A stretch of DNA of 48,692 bases from Campylobacter jejuni (GCA_014305285.1 JACRSG010000012.1:1-48692), one strand, 5' to 3'. Counted from the stretch's first letter, positions 38,803 through 46,263 are shown. Notes: generated by a model not told the origin, from the letters alone. Made by a program: numbers and translations.

Positions 38803-40767
38803 ATGCAAGATTTAGGACTTAGCTTTGGTATATCTTTAGCCTTTAAAGGCTTTAAAGAATTTGCTAAAAACACTGAAGCTTTAAAAAAGTTTAGTGCTAA
38901 TTTGGATCAAAGCAATAAAAGTGTAAAAGCCTTAAATAAAAGTATTGATGCATTAGAAAAATCCAAGGCAAAGATTAAAGCAATAGGTGAAGAATTTAGT
39001 GCTTTAAAAGGTGAGCTTATGGCTAAAGGCGCAAGTGCTTTAGCTATCGGTGTGCCTGTAAAAATCAGTGCTAATCTTGAAGATGATATGAATAATATAA
39101 ACGCCTTTTTAAATACAAATAATGAAAGTTTAAATCTTTTACGAAAAAACTTTTTAAAACTAAGTTCTAATATAGGAACGAATGTTAATGAGCTTACTAA
39201 ATTAGGTGAAGCAGGAGCAAGGCTTGGGATAAAAAGCGAAAGTGAGCTTTTAAAATTTAGCGAACTTGGTACTAAGTATAGCAAAGTCTTTAAATTAAAT
39301 AATGAAGAAAGTATTAATTTCATGAGTAAGCTTTCTAATATTTATAAATTAAATACCAAAGATATGCAAAATCTTGGAGATAAGATAATTGGTGTAGCTA
39401 AAGCAAGCAATGTAAGTGCTTCAAGTGTTGCTAAGATAATGAATGAAGTAGGAGGCGATGCAAAGCTTATTGGTATGAGTGCAGAGGGTGCGGCAGCTTT
39501 AAGTGCAGCACTAGCAAGTGCGACTAAAGATGAAGGCGAAGCGATTGGAACTTTTAAAGCAATGACTAGCGTTATGAGTAATTTAAATAATGCAAGTGAT
39601 GATATGAAAACCAAGTTTTTAAGCTTGGGGCTTAGTACAGAACAACTAAGTGCTTATTTTAAACAAGATGCAAGTGGTGCGGTTAAAGTACTTTTAAATC
39701 AGATAAAAACCTTACCAAAAGATGAGATGGTCTCTTTTTTAAATTCAGTTTTTGGGACGGGTGCTGCAGGCATGATGCAAAATTTAGTCGACAATACAGA
39801 TAAGTATGAACAAGCTTTAAAATCTTTAAAAAATACAAAAATGGGTGCTTTAAATAATGAATTTAAAAAGTTAGGAGACTCCACTAACACAAGCTTTGCA
39901 AAACTTAGTGCCAGTATGGCAAATCTTAGTGCAAGCATAGGCGAAGCTTTAGCACCTGCTTTAAGCTTTGTCATGGATAGTATCTCATCTTTGATTAACT
40001 TTATTAGAGAGATTATTGATGCTTTTCCAAATTTAAGTAAAGTTATAGGTACCTTAGTAGTTTCTTTAACTATAGCTAGTGTTGCCCTTAGTGCTTTAAA
40101 GGTAGGATTTTTGGTTGCAAAAATTGCAGGAGCGCAATTTGCTTTTACGCTTAATGCTATAAGAACTGCTTTTAATATATTAAAAATCGCTTTTTTAACC
40201 AACCCTATAGGGCTTGTTTTAATGTCAATTGCCGCCATTGCAACGCTTGTTATCATGAACTGGGATAAAGTTAAAACCTTTTTCATTGGATTTATAGATA
40301 AAATTAGTTCCGTTTTTAGCGGATTTGGCGAGTTTTTTAGCTCTTTATGGGGTGGTTTATTTAATTGGTTTGCTTCTAAGTTTGAATGGCTAAGCAAAGC
40401 ATTTGCAAAGATTAAAGATATAGCTAAAAGCGTGGCCACTTTTTTTGGTTTTAGTGATAATGATAAAAAAGTTGATGGAGAAAAATATCAAAATTTACAA
40501 AATGATAATTCTAGAACCCATCATGGTATAGTAAGATCAGGTGCTCCAAAGCATGAAGCAAGACAAGCTGAAATTGCCGCTTTATCCAAAAGAAGTGATA
40601 TTTCTAAAAAAAATGAAATCAATGTAAATATTAATGGAACTTTTAATATAAGTTCAAATAATGGAGTGTTTGATTTAAAAGCTTTCGCAAAAGAAGTTGA
40701 AAATAGTGTTTTAAGTGCATTAAATAAAAATGCAGATAAAAAAGTGCAGACAACAATTTGGGGTTAA
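38803..40767 (+). CDS. Tail tape-measure protein
   Basis: 654 residues, the longest structural gene. N-terminal coiled coil, then the TP901 tape-measure domain (LGEAGARLGIKSESELLKFS, VGGDAKLIGMSAEGAAALSA, FLNSVFGTGAAGMMQNLVDN), a hydrophobic segment ~410-490 and a Lys/Asn-rich tail. Its length sets tail length: at ~1.5 A per residue it suggests a tail near 100 nm. It follows the chaperone as usual. Confidence 0.92.
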   Translation: MQDLGLSFGISLAFKGFKEFAKNTEALKKFSANLDQSNKSVKALNKSIDALEKSKAKIKAIGEEFSALKGELMAKGASALAIGVPVKISANLEDDMNNINAFLNTNNESLNLLRKNFLKLSSNIGTNVNELTKLGEAGARLGIKSESELLKFSELGTKYSKVFKLNNEESINFMSKLSNIYKLNTKDMQNLGDKIIGVAKASNVSASSVAKIMNEVGGDAKLIGMSAEGAAALSAALASATKDEGEAIGTFKAMTSVMSNLNNASDDMKTKFLSLGLSTEQLSAYFKQDASGAVKVLLNQIKTLPKDEMVSFLNSVFGTGAAGMMQNLVDNTDKYEQALKSLKNTKMGALNNEFKKLGDSTNTSFAKLSASMANLSASIGEALAPALSFVMDSISSLINFIREIIDAFPNLSKVIGTLVVSLTIASVALSALKVGFLVAKIAGAQFAFTLNAIRTAFNILKIAFLTNPIGLVLMSIAAIATLVIMNWDKVKTFFIGFIDKISSVFSGFGEFFSSLWGGLFNWFASKFEWLSKAFAKIKDIAKSVATFFGFSDNDKKVDGEKYQNLQNDNSRTHHGIVRSGAPKHEARQAEIAALSKRSDISKKNEINVNINGTFNISSNNGVFDLKAFAKEVENSVLSALNKNADKKVQTTIWG

Positions 40768-40768
40768 A

Positions 40769-41143
40769 ATGATATTTTGTTTAGGTGAGTTTGAGTTTGA
40801 AGCTTTAAATGTAGATGAGCTTGAAAAAAATTATGAATACGGCATTAGAAGCATTGAACGTATTAATAATCATAATGCTTTAATCAGCGTTGCTAAAGCA
40901 AATGAAAGTATTAAAATAAGTGGCAAAACTTTACCGCTTAGTAAAGATAAAAACACTTATTTAGATACTTTAAAGCAAATGGCTTCTCAAAATAAAAGCT
41001 ATGCAATGTGTAGTGCCAGTGGAGTTTATTTTGGAAAATTTGCGATTTTAAGTATCAGCGAAAAACAAAGTGCTTTTTTAGAAGGCAGTGGCTTTTTAAC
41101 ACAAAGTTTTGAACTTAATTTACAAAGGGATTTTGATGAGTGA
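40769..41143 (+). CDS. Tail protein U (P2 gpU-like)
   Basis: 124 residues from ATG 40769, two bases after the tape-measure stop. FCLGEFEFEALNVDELEK at the start and YAMCSASGVYFGKFAILSIS-like end fit the Phage_P2_GpU family, which caps or completes the tail. Overlaps gene X by eight bases. Confidence 0.8.
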   Translation: MIFCLGEFEFEALNVDELEKNYEYGIRSIERINNHNALISVAKANESIKISGKTLPLSKDKNTYLDTLKQMASQNKSYAMCSASGVYFGKFAILSISEKQSAFLEGSGFLTQSFELNLQRDFDE

Positions 41144-41327
41144 GATTTACATTGCAAAAAACAATGAAAGGCTTGATAGTGTGGTTTATAAGCATTATGG
41201 AACGCTTTTGTATTTTGATCAAGTTTTATTAGCCAATCCAAAATTAGAGCCTCTTTTAAAAACAGGAGATAAAGTGATTTTGCCTAATATTGAAATTCAA
41301 GAAAACAAGGAAGAAACTTTATGGTAA
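41136..41327 (+). CDS. Tail protein X (LysM-like)
   Basis: 63 residues from ATG 41136 (MSEIYIAKNNERLDSVVYKH). gpX/LysM pattern: RLDSVVYKHYG, VLLANPKLEP and GDKVILPNIE. Probably binds peptidoglycan or joins the tail hub. Overlaps genes U and D. Confidence 0.87.
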   Translation: MSEIYIAKNNERLDSVVYKHYGTLLYFDQVLLANPKLEPLLKTGDKVILPNIEIQENKEETLW

Positions 41328-42289
41328 ATCATCCTAGTTTTAAGATAAAAGCAAATGATAAAGATATTACACAAAAGATAAGTCTTAATCTTATTAATCT
41401 AAGCTTTGATGATAAGGCCAAGGATGAAAGTGATGAGATAAGCATCAGTTTAAATGGACTTTATGCAAGAGCTCCTTTTGGCGATAAGTTAGAACTTTGG
41501 CTTGGATTTGATGAAAAACTTTTTAAATGTGGTACTTTTAGCATTAATAGTTTTAGTAAAAATTATAGCTCTAAAACAACAGATATTAAAGCTACTGCGA
41601 TTAATTTTGCTAGCAATATTAAAAACAAAAAATCAAGGACTTGGGAAAATACCAATCTTGCAGATATTGCTTTAAAAATTGCTGGAGAAAATAATTTAAA
41701 AGCAAAAACAAATAATGCAAACAAAGCTTATATCAAACATGAACTTCAAAACAATGTAAGCGATATTGAGTTTATTTATACTCTTTGTGCAAAATATGGC
41801 TTTTTAGCTTGCATAAAAGAACAAACTCTTATCATCATAGAGCAAAAAGAGGCAGCACAAGAGGGTGTAAAGGGTGGTGGAAAACAAGAGGGTGGCATTA
41901 AATATACTTTAGATATAAGCGAACTTAGTGATTTAAATATCAGTATTAAAAATCGCAATGATTATACAGGCGTTAAACTAACTTACCAAGATATAGAACA
42001 AGGCATTGTTAAAAGCGTTTTAAGTGGCAATGATAAGGGTTGTGTTTATGAGCTAAAGATTGCTGGAGTAAAGAATGATAGTGAGGCACTAAACTTGGCA
42101 AATGCTAAGCTTAATGCTTTAAATAAAGGCTCTTTTGAAGGAAGTTTTAGCATGATAGGGAAAAATATCAAAGCAGGAGCGAATTTAGAAATAAAAGGCA
42201 TTGATGAAAAGGTTATTTTTAGTATTAAAGATGTAAAACATGACTTTTCTTTGAGTGGCTATACTATAAGCGTGAATTTTGAAGGGTAA
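41321..42289 (+). CDS. Late control protein D (tail hub)
   Basis: 322 residues. Phage_GPD family: ISISLNGLYARAPFGDKLEL, SRTWENTNLADIALKIAGEN, ISDIEFIYTLCAKYGFLACI-like and the NLANAKLNALNKGSFEGSFS end. A hub protein under the spike. Contains a Gly/Lys-rich insertion GVKGGGKQEGG near residue 190. Ends the tail operon, followed by a terminator. Confidence 0.92.
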   Translation: MVNHPSFKIKANDKDITQKISLNLINLSFDDKAKDESDEISISLNGLYARAPFGDKLELWLGFDEKLFKCGTFSINSFSKNYSSKTTDIKATAINFASNIKNKKSRTWENTNLADIALKIAGENNLKAKTNNANKAYIKHELQNNVSDIEFIYTLCAKYGFLACIKEQTLIIIEQKEAAQEGVKGGGKQEGGIKYTLDISELSDLNISIKNRNDYTGVKLTYQDIEQGIVKSVLSGNDKGCVYELKIAGVKNDSEALNLANAKLNALNKGSFEGSFSMIGKNIKAGANLEIKGIDEKVIFSIKDVKHDFSLSGYTISVNFEG

Positions 42290-42290
42290 T

Positions 42291-42315
42291 AAGGAAGACT
42301 AAAGCCTTCCTTTTT
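42291..42315 (+). terminator. Rho-independent terminator after the tail operon
   Basis: AAGGAAG (42291-42297), loop of eight, CTTCCTT (42306-42312), then more T. It overlaps nothing and lies right after the gene D stop, about 75 bp before the methylase start. Confidence 0.75.
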
Positions 42316-42390
42316 CTAAAAACTAGCAAAAGCATTATAGCTTTATTTTTAAAGACTAGCTTTTTAAATTTTATTTTGAAAGGAGTTTGT

Positions 42391-43254
42391 ATGAAAAATA
42401 ATACAGACAAATTTCTAAAAACTAGCACACTTACTAAACCTACAAGAACTACACTAAAAGCTCCATTTTCCAGCTTCGCAAATGCTACGCGTAGAACTAC
42501 ACTAAAAGCTCCGTTTGCTTGGGTGGGTGGTAAAAACTATTTAGCTAAAGAAATCATCGCTTTAATGCCTGAGCATAAAAGCTATATTGAAGTCTTTGGT
42601 GGAGCTTTAAGTGTTTTTTATCAAAAAAGTGCTTCAAAAATAGAAGTCATTAACGACATTAACGACGAGCTTATTAATTTACATCTTTGTATAAGAAACA
42701 AACCCCAAAGCCTAGCAAATGTGCTTAATTCTATGATAATAAGTAGAAAAATCTTTTATATGCTTAAAAATAAAGAAATTAAACCAAGAAATGACTTAGA
42801 AAGGGCTGCTTTTTATTTTTATCTTATCAGTACTTCTTTTGGATCAAGTATGGGACAATTTGCTATGAGTAAACAAAGAGCACCAAAGAGATTATGTAGG
42901 GATTTTAGCTTACATACAAAAAGACTTAAAAATGCCAGTATTGAAAATAAAAGCTTTGAATATATTTTAAAAGAATATGATTACAATGAAGCTTTATTTT
43001 ATTTAGATCCACCTTATGTAGGAACTGAGCATTATTATAAAATCGCAGGAGGTTTTGGGCTAAAAGAACATGAACTTTTATGTAATTTGCTTAAAAATAT
43101 CAAGGGTAAATTTACGCTTTCTTATAATGATTGTGAGCTTATAAGAAAGCTTTATAAAGATTTTAATTTTAAGGAGTTGAAAGTAAGGTATTCTTTAAAT
43201 AATAATGTTTTAAAAAGAAAAGAAAGCAAAGAGCTTTTGATTATGAACTTTTAA
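42391..43254 (+). CDS. DNA adenine methyltransferase (Dam/D12 class)
   Basis: 287 residues from ATG 42391 (AAAGGAG six bases upstream). SAM motif FAWVGGKNYLAKEI, YIEVFGGALSVFYQ, then the catalytic DPPY in YLDPPYVGTEHYY. N-terminal 16 residues (RTTLKAPFSSFANATR) are an in-frame duplication around a short hairpin sequence (42445-42512). A phage N6-adenine methylase may protect phage DNA or alter host expression; in C. jejuni Mu-like prophages a dam gene is usual. Overlaps the next leftward gene by 14 bp. Confidence 0.9.
   Translation: MKNNTDKFLKTSTLTKPTRTTLKAPFSSFANATRRTTLKAPFAWVGGKNYLAKEIIALMPEHKSYIEVFGGALSVFYQKSASKIEVINDINDELINLHLCIRNKPQSLANVLNSMIISRKIFYMLKNKEIKPRNDLERAAFYFYLISTSFGSSMGQFAMSKQRAPKRLCRDFSLHTKRLKNASIENKSFEYILKEYDYNEALFYLDPPYVGTEHYYKIAGGFGLKEHELLCNLLKNIKGKFTLSYNDCELIRKLYKDFNFKELKVRYSLNNNVLKRKESKELLIMNF
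42445..42512 (+). repeat. 20-bp direct duplication around a hairpin-like insert inside dam
   Basis: AGAACTACACTAAAAGCTCC occurs at 42445-42464 and 42493-42512, 48 bp apart. Between them are 28 bp containing TTCGCAAATGCTACGCG, which resembles the TTCGCA...GCG frame of the intergenic elements. The 48-bp addition keeps the frame. Confidence 0.85.
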
Positions 43255-43519
43255 AAGCTAAGAGAATATTTTTATATTCTCTATTGCATTCTTCTAGGTA
43301 ATTTTTATCTAAAATAGCACCGTATTTTAATAAAAGTAAAATCGCTCCAAAATTATTATGAGTTATTGCATAAAACATAGGTTCTTCGCCCATGCATTCT
43401 TTAGTAGCACTCATACCATTTTTAAGATATTCTAAAACAAGTTCATTATTATGGTTGCAAATTGCGTTTATAAAAGTCTTGCTAAAACCTTTTTTGATAT
43501 CTACTATTACTTTACTCAT
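43241..43519 (-). CDS. Ankyrin-repeat-like small protein
   Basis: 92 residues. FINAICNHNNELVLEYLKNG and EPMFYAITHNNFGAILLLLK read as two ankyrin repeats (helix-turn-helix with conserved Ala/Leu). No enzymatic part. Convergent with and overlapping the end of dam; one base gap to the next gene upstream in the leftward block. Protein-protein interaction role likely, partner unknown. Confidence 0.65.
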   Translation of the reverse strand: MSKVIVDIKKGFSKTFINAICNHNNELVLEYLKNGMSATKECMGEEPMFYAITHNNFGAILLLLKYGAILDKNYLEECNREYKNILLAFKSS

Positions 43520-43520
43520 C

Positions 43521-43793
43521 TTATCTCCTTTTGTTTTGATAAGACAAGATTAGCTTCGCTTGGCTGAATGTGTGCTGTTGTTTGACATCTTTTTGAAATG
43601 AATTTGTATTAACCCAATCTTGCACCACATTTAATAAATGATTATAATCACTACCCATGGCTTCTTTTTGAAATTTACTTATTTCTTCTTTGCTTACACC
43701 TGCTTTTTTTAAAGCCTTGCTTACTCTTGCTAGAATACTAAAAGCATTGCCATCTTCGCCAACTAATTTCACATAAACATTAGGGTATTTCAT
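43521..43793 (-). CDS. Conserved hypothetical protein (90 aa)
   Basis: MKYPNVYVKLVGEDGNAFSI then LARVSKALKKAGVSKEEISK and a helix with NHLLNVVQDWVNTN. Proteins of this form occur in many plasmids and phages next to regulatory genes; function unknown. Between the ankyrin-like and 106-aa genes. Confidence 0.65.
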   Translation of the reverse strand: MKYPNVYVKLVGEDGNAFSILARVSKALKKAGVSKEEISKFQKEAMGSDYNHLLNVVQDWVNTNSFQKDVKQQHTFSQAKLILSYQNKRR

Positions 43794-43802
43794 CTTTTCT
43801 CC

Positions 43803-44123
43803 TTAAAATTCACAAAAGGTACTTTTTAATTCGTATCTTTGTTTTTCATCATTATATTTAACTACAAATTTTCTACCTATAATATATCTTTCAAACAAAG
43901 GAACTTGTATAAGACTTTTATCTTCATTCATCTCAAATCTTTTAGCGATTGAATAAGAGTTTATGCCCATATTATAAATAGTCATAAGCTCTAATATATT
44001 ATCTCTAGCAAGATAATCTTTTTCTTTTAAAAGCTTTTTGTACAAAATCCTAAATTCACTCTCTAAATCTTGTATGATTTTTTCTTTTAATTCTTTATCA
44101 GTGTAATTTTTGATATCTTTCAT
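43803..44123 (-). CDS. Hypothetical helical protein (106 aa)
   Basis: MKDIKNYTDKELKEKIIQDL..., charged helices, ending with a beta strand pair (KFVVKYNDEKQRYELKSTFC). Contains IYNMGINSYSIAKRFEMNED, which could be a degenerate HTH. ATG at 44123 after AAAGGAGATAAAC. No assigned family. Confidence 0.55.
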   Translation of the reverse strand: MKDIKNYTDKELKEKIIQDLESEFRILYKKLLKEKDYLARDNILELMTIYNMGINSYSIAKRFEMNEDKSLIQVPLFERYIIGRKFVVKYNDEKQRYELKSTFCEF

Positions 44124-44124
44124 G

Positions 44125-44200
44125 TTTATCTCCTTTTTCGATAGAACAACCTTGTGTTTTACACTCTCTGTGAGATTAGCTTGACTTAGCTTATTGTGTA
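44125..44200. repeat. Interspersed hairpin element E8 (short form)
   Basis: Read on the minus strand, AATCTCACAGAGAGTGTAAAACACAAG closely follows the CTTTCTCACAGAGAGTGTAAAGCACAAG core of E7. It lies between the second repressor and the 106-aa gene. Other element parts are absent, so this is a remnant or minimal copy. Confidence 0.55.
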
Positions 44201-44203
44201 CTG

Positions 44204-44833
44204 TTACATCTTAGAAAGTTCTCCAATTACTACACCAATTAGTAAAAAATCTCCATTTTTATAAAATATATCTTCATATAAAGGATTTAAAGAGTGTAAA
44301 ATCACTCCATCATCTTGTTTTAAAACTTGTTTTATAAAAAGTCCATCTCTAGTATTAATCACACAAATGCTTTTATTTTTAAAAGCCTTATTTCTATCTA
44401 TTACACAAATACTTCCATCTTTTATAAGTGGTTCCATACTCTCTCCATAACAAGTGATAAACTCACATTCTTTACTTCCAAAAAAGTTTAAAACCTTTTC
44501 ATCGATGATTAAATCAGAGCTATCAATCAAATCATTTATACCACCTCCACCTAAACTCGCATTTGTTTTATAAAGCTTTAAAATTTTATATTTATTCTCA
44601 CATTCTAATTGATCTTTAGGAGAGACACCATAAAAGAAATAATTTATACTTATATTCCTCTTATTTAAAAAGTTTAAGATTTGTGGATAAGGAATGGAGT
44701 TTCTAAATTTCATGGAATTAAAAGTATCAGGATTGATTCCTAATTCTTTGGCTATATCTTTGGTTTTTAAATCACGCTTATCTTCACTTGCAAGTATATC
44801 TTTTAATTTTTCAATCACTTCTTGCATTTGCAT
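44204..44833 (-). CDS. Second phage repressor-like protein (HTH plus S24 peptidase)
   Basis: About 209 residues from ATG 44833 (AAAGGATTTAAA upstream). N-terminal HTH (KTKDIAKELGINPDTFNSMK), then an S24 domain with the Ser in CYGESMEPLI and the Lys in FIKQVLK, matching the LexA/CI dyad. The usual Ala-Gly cleavage pair is not obvious (NASLGGGG). It is transcribed towards the left from the right end of the prophage, close to the AATCAAAGT repeats. Having a second S24 regulator is unusual for a Mu-like phage. Confidence 0.85.
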   Translation of the reverse strand: MQMQEVIEKLKDILASEDKRDLKTKDIAKELGINPDTFNSMKFRNSIPYPQILNFLNKRNISINYFFYGVSPKDQLECENKYKILKLYKTNASLGGGGINDLIDSSDLIIDEKVLNFFGSKECEFITCYGESMEPLIKDGSICVIDRNKAFKNKSICVINTRDGLFIKQVLKQDDGVILHSLNPLYEDIFYKNGDFLLIGVVIGELSKM

Positions 44834-44895
44834 TTTAAATCCTTTGATTTTAATTTCAAAGAATTTAAACATAAAATTTCAAAAAGCAATTAAAA

Positions 44896-44994
44896 ACTTT
44901 TGATTTGAAAGGTTAAAATATAGATGTGAATTTCGTGTTAGAAATCAAAGTGAAAAAATAAGACTTTGATTTTAAGTGTCAAATGACTTTGATT
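44896..44994. promoter_or_regulatory. Right-end AATCAAAGT repeats, candidate transposase-binding sites
   Basis: AATCAAAGT at 44943-44951; its complement ACTTTGATT at 44963-44971 and 44986-44994; a variant ACTTTTGATT at 44896-44905. The outer copy is 17 bp from the right terminus. Together with two copies at the left end this matches the multi-site ends of Mu. The cluster also covers the upstream region of the second repressor gene, so it may double as a regulatory site. Confidence 0.6.
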
Positions 44995-45011
44995 TGTAAA
45001 GCGGTTTTATA

Positions 45012-45016
45012 AATTT
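45012..45016. repeat. Right target-site duplication AATTT
   Basis: Copy of the AATTT at 11560-11564, directly outside the right end GGTTTTATA. See the left copy. Confidence 0.75.
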
Positions 45017-45336
45017 CTTTTTTCATAAAGTAAATCATAAACTATTTGACATTCTTTGAGATTATAATCGTATTTTTCTATAATTTTAAAAAATGATGAA
45101 ATTTCATTAAACAAAAGTAAATTTGCTAAAGCTCCTCGATTACCTTTGCTGCAAATGATGTGAAATCCTAATTTTTTAAGATCTTTTAATGGGGTAAATT
45201 GTTCTAAATTAGAGCCGCAAAGTTCTATTAATTTGATATAAATAGGATTGAAAAAATGTATAAAATTGCAGCTTAAATCTTCCATGCCCAAAGAGCTTGA
45301 ATTTGAAAAAACTATATTATTATTTTCTCTAAGAAT
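45012..45336 (-). pseudogene. Middle part of the 3HCDH-like gene (Cj1323-like), cut by the prophage
   Basis: From codon 45336 the frame reads ILRENNNIVFSNSSSLGMED, with HFFNPIYIKLIELC and NRGALANLLLFNEISS following: the motifs between the NAD domain and the C-terminal domain of 3-hydroxyacyl-CoA dehydrogenases. An ATG at 45291 could restart translation. The frame runs into the phage end and stops at 45007 after ...YEKRNL. The remaining C-terminal codons are at 11411-11564. Confidence 0.85.
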
Positions 45337-45609
45337 TTATATGATTTCTTTTTTTAAATTTAAATCTTCATTTAAGCTTTCTATAATCAAGCTATTTTTA
45401 AGATCTTTTATCTGTTGGTGAATGTTTATTCTTCCGGCATTAAAATTAGAAAAATCTATTTTTCTTTGTAGAAGTTTTATTTGTTTTTCAAATTCGTATA
45501 TATTAGGCTTGCTTTTATTATAAACACCTATTTCATAACCTAACAAATAAAATAAAGCACTTATTTGTCTACCCATTAAACCAAAGCCTATGATATGAAT
45601 TTCTTTCAT
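45337..45609 (-). pseudogene. N-terminal NAD-binding part of the 3HCDH-like gene (Cj1322-like)
   Basis: 90 codons from ATG 45609: the Rossmann start IHIIGFGLMGRQISALFYLL, then DLKNSLIIESLNEDLNLKKEII and TAA at 45337-45339. The next codon continues in the same frame into the Cj1323-like part, so a single nonsense codon splits one 3HCDH-type protein. In C. jejuni the two pieces are annotated as separate hypothetical genes, so the stop may be old. It starts inside the end of the acetyltransferase gene. Confidence 0.75.
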
Positions 45610-46227
45610 GGTTTTTTCCTTGTTTTAATTATATTTTTATGAAAAATCAGTTGATTGGATGTATAGTTTTTACTAATAATACTACCTGCACTTACTGTGC
45701 AGTTATCTTCTAAACTTACACAAGGCAACAGGCTAACTCTAGTAGCTAAAAAACAGTTTTTTCCTACGCTTGAATTTCCATTGAGTGTAGCATAGGGGCT
45801 TAAAATACTTCCTTCTCCTACCTTGCAATCATGGGCTATACTTGAATAAATATTGCAAAGTACAAAATCTCCGATATTTGAATTAGCATTAATGGTTACA
45901 AAAGGACACACTATAACCCCTTGTCCTATTTTAGCTTCTTTTGAAACAAAAGATTTAGGATGTATAAAAGTGATAAAATTACATGATTTTTTTGAAAGTT
46001 TTAAAAGGATTTTTTTTTCTTAAATGGATTTGTCCTATGCCTAAAGCAAAAGATGCTTTTTGAATCAACTTTTTATCGAAATTATCTTCATCGCCTAGAT
46101 ATTTTAAGTCAAAAAAATTATTTTCTTGTATATCAATATAGCCTATAATTGTGTAATTTGCATCTTTTAAATAAGAATAAAGCTCTCTAGCAAAGCCACC
46201 CGCTCCTATGATAATGACATTTTTCAC
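45606..46227 (-). pseudogene. NeuD/PglD-like sugar acetyltransferase, frameshifted at an A9 tract (Cj1321-like)
   Basis: GTG 46227 after TAGGAGAAGTGT. N-terminal PglD-type Rossmann NVIIIGAGGFARELYSYLKD, then after GIGQIHLRKK the frame is lost at nine A (T on plus, 46010-46018) and stops at 45979. With eight A it would continue KILLKLSKKSCNFITFIHPK into a left-handed beta-helix (hexapeptide repeats NANSNIGDFVLCNIYSSIAH...). Thus the acetyltransferase is OFF here. In this locus it would acetylate a nonulosonate or its precursor. Confidence 0.82.
46010..46018. repeat. T9/A9 tract causing the acetyltransferase frameshift
   Basis: Nine T on the plus strand. Eight would restore the full reading frame. 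It could be a slippage-prone switch, a fixed mutation or a sequencing error. Confidence 0.8.
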
Positions 46228-46263
46228 ACACTTCTCCTAAAAGAAGAAGTAAAAAGATCAAAT

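Larger units (their letters stand above)
11565..45011. mobile_element. Complete Mu-like transposable prophage (CMLP1/CJIE1 type), about 33.4 kb
   Basis: The boundaries come from the interrupted host gene and the AATTT duplication; both outer ends begin TATAAA when read inward. The contents follow Mu: repressor, Ner-position gene, transposase A, ATPase B, Gam, GemA, gpG, gpF, gp29, gp28, capsid T, protease I, gp27, contractile tail genes, Dam. Mu-like prophages of this kind are known in C. jejuni (CMLP1 of RM1221). The head/lysis block is on the minus strand, between two plus-strand blocks. Possible defects: a frameshift in the gpG-like gene. All other structural genes are open. Confidence 0.93.

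Noticed and set aside
39342-40439. Long minus-strand frames opposite the tape-measure gene
   Set aside because: Codon-bias shadows of an Ala/Ser/Lys-rich gene; no start signals or domains.
11565-45011. Extracellular DNase (dns) gene known from the related CMLP1 prophage
   Set aside because: No protein in the window shows the endonuclease I motifs; it appears absent from this copy.
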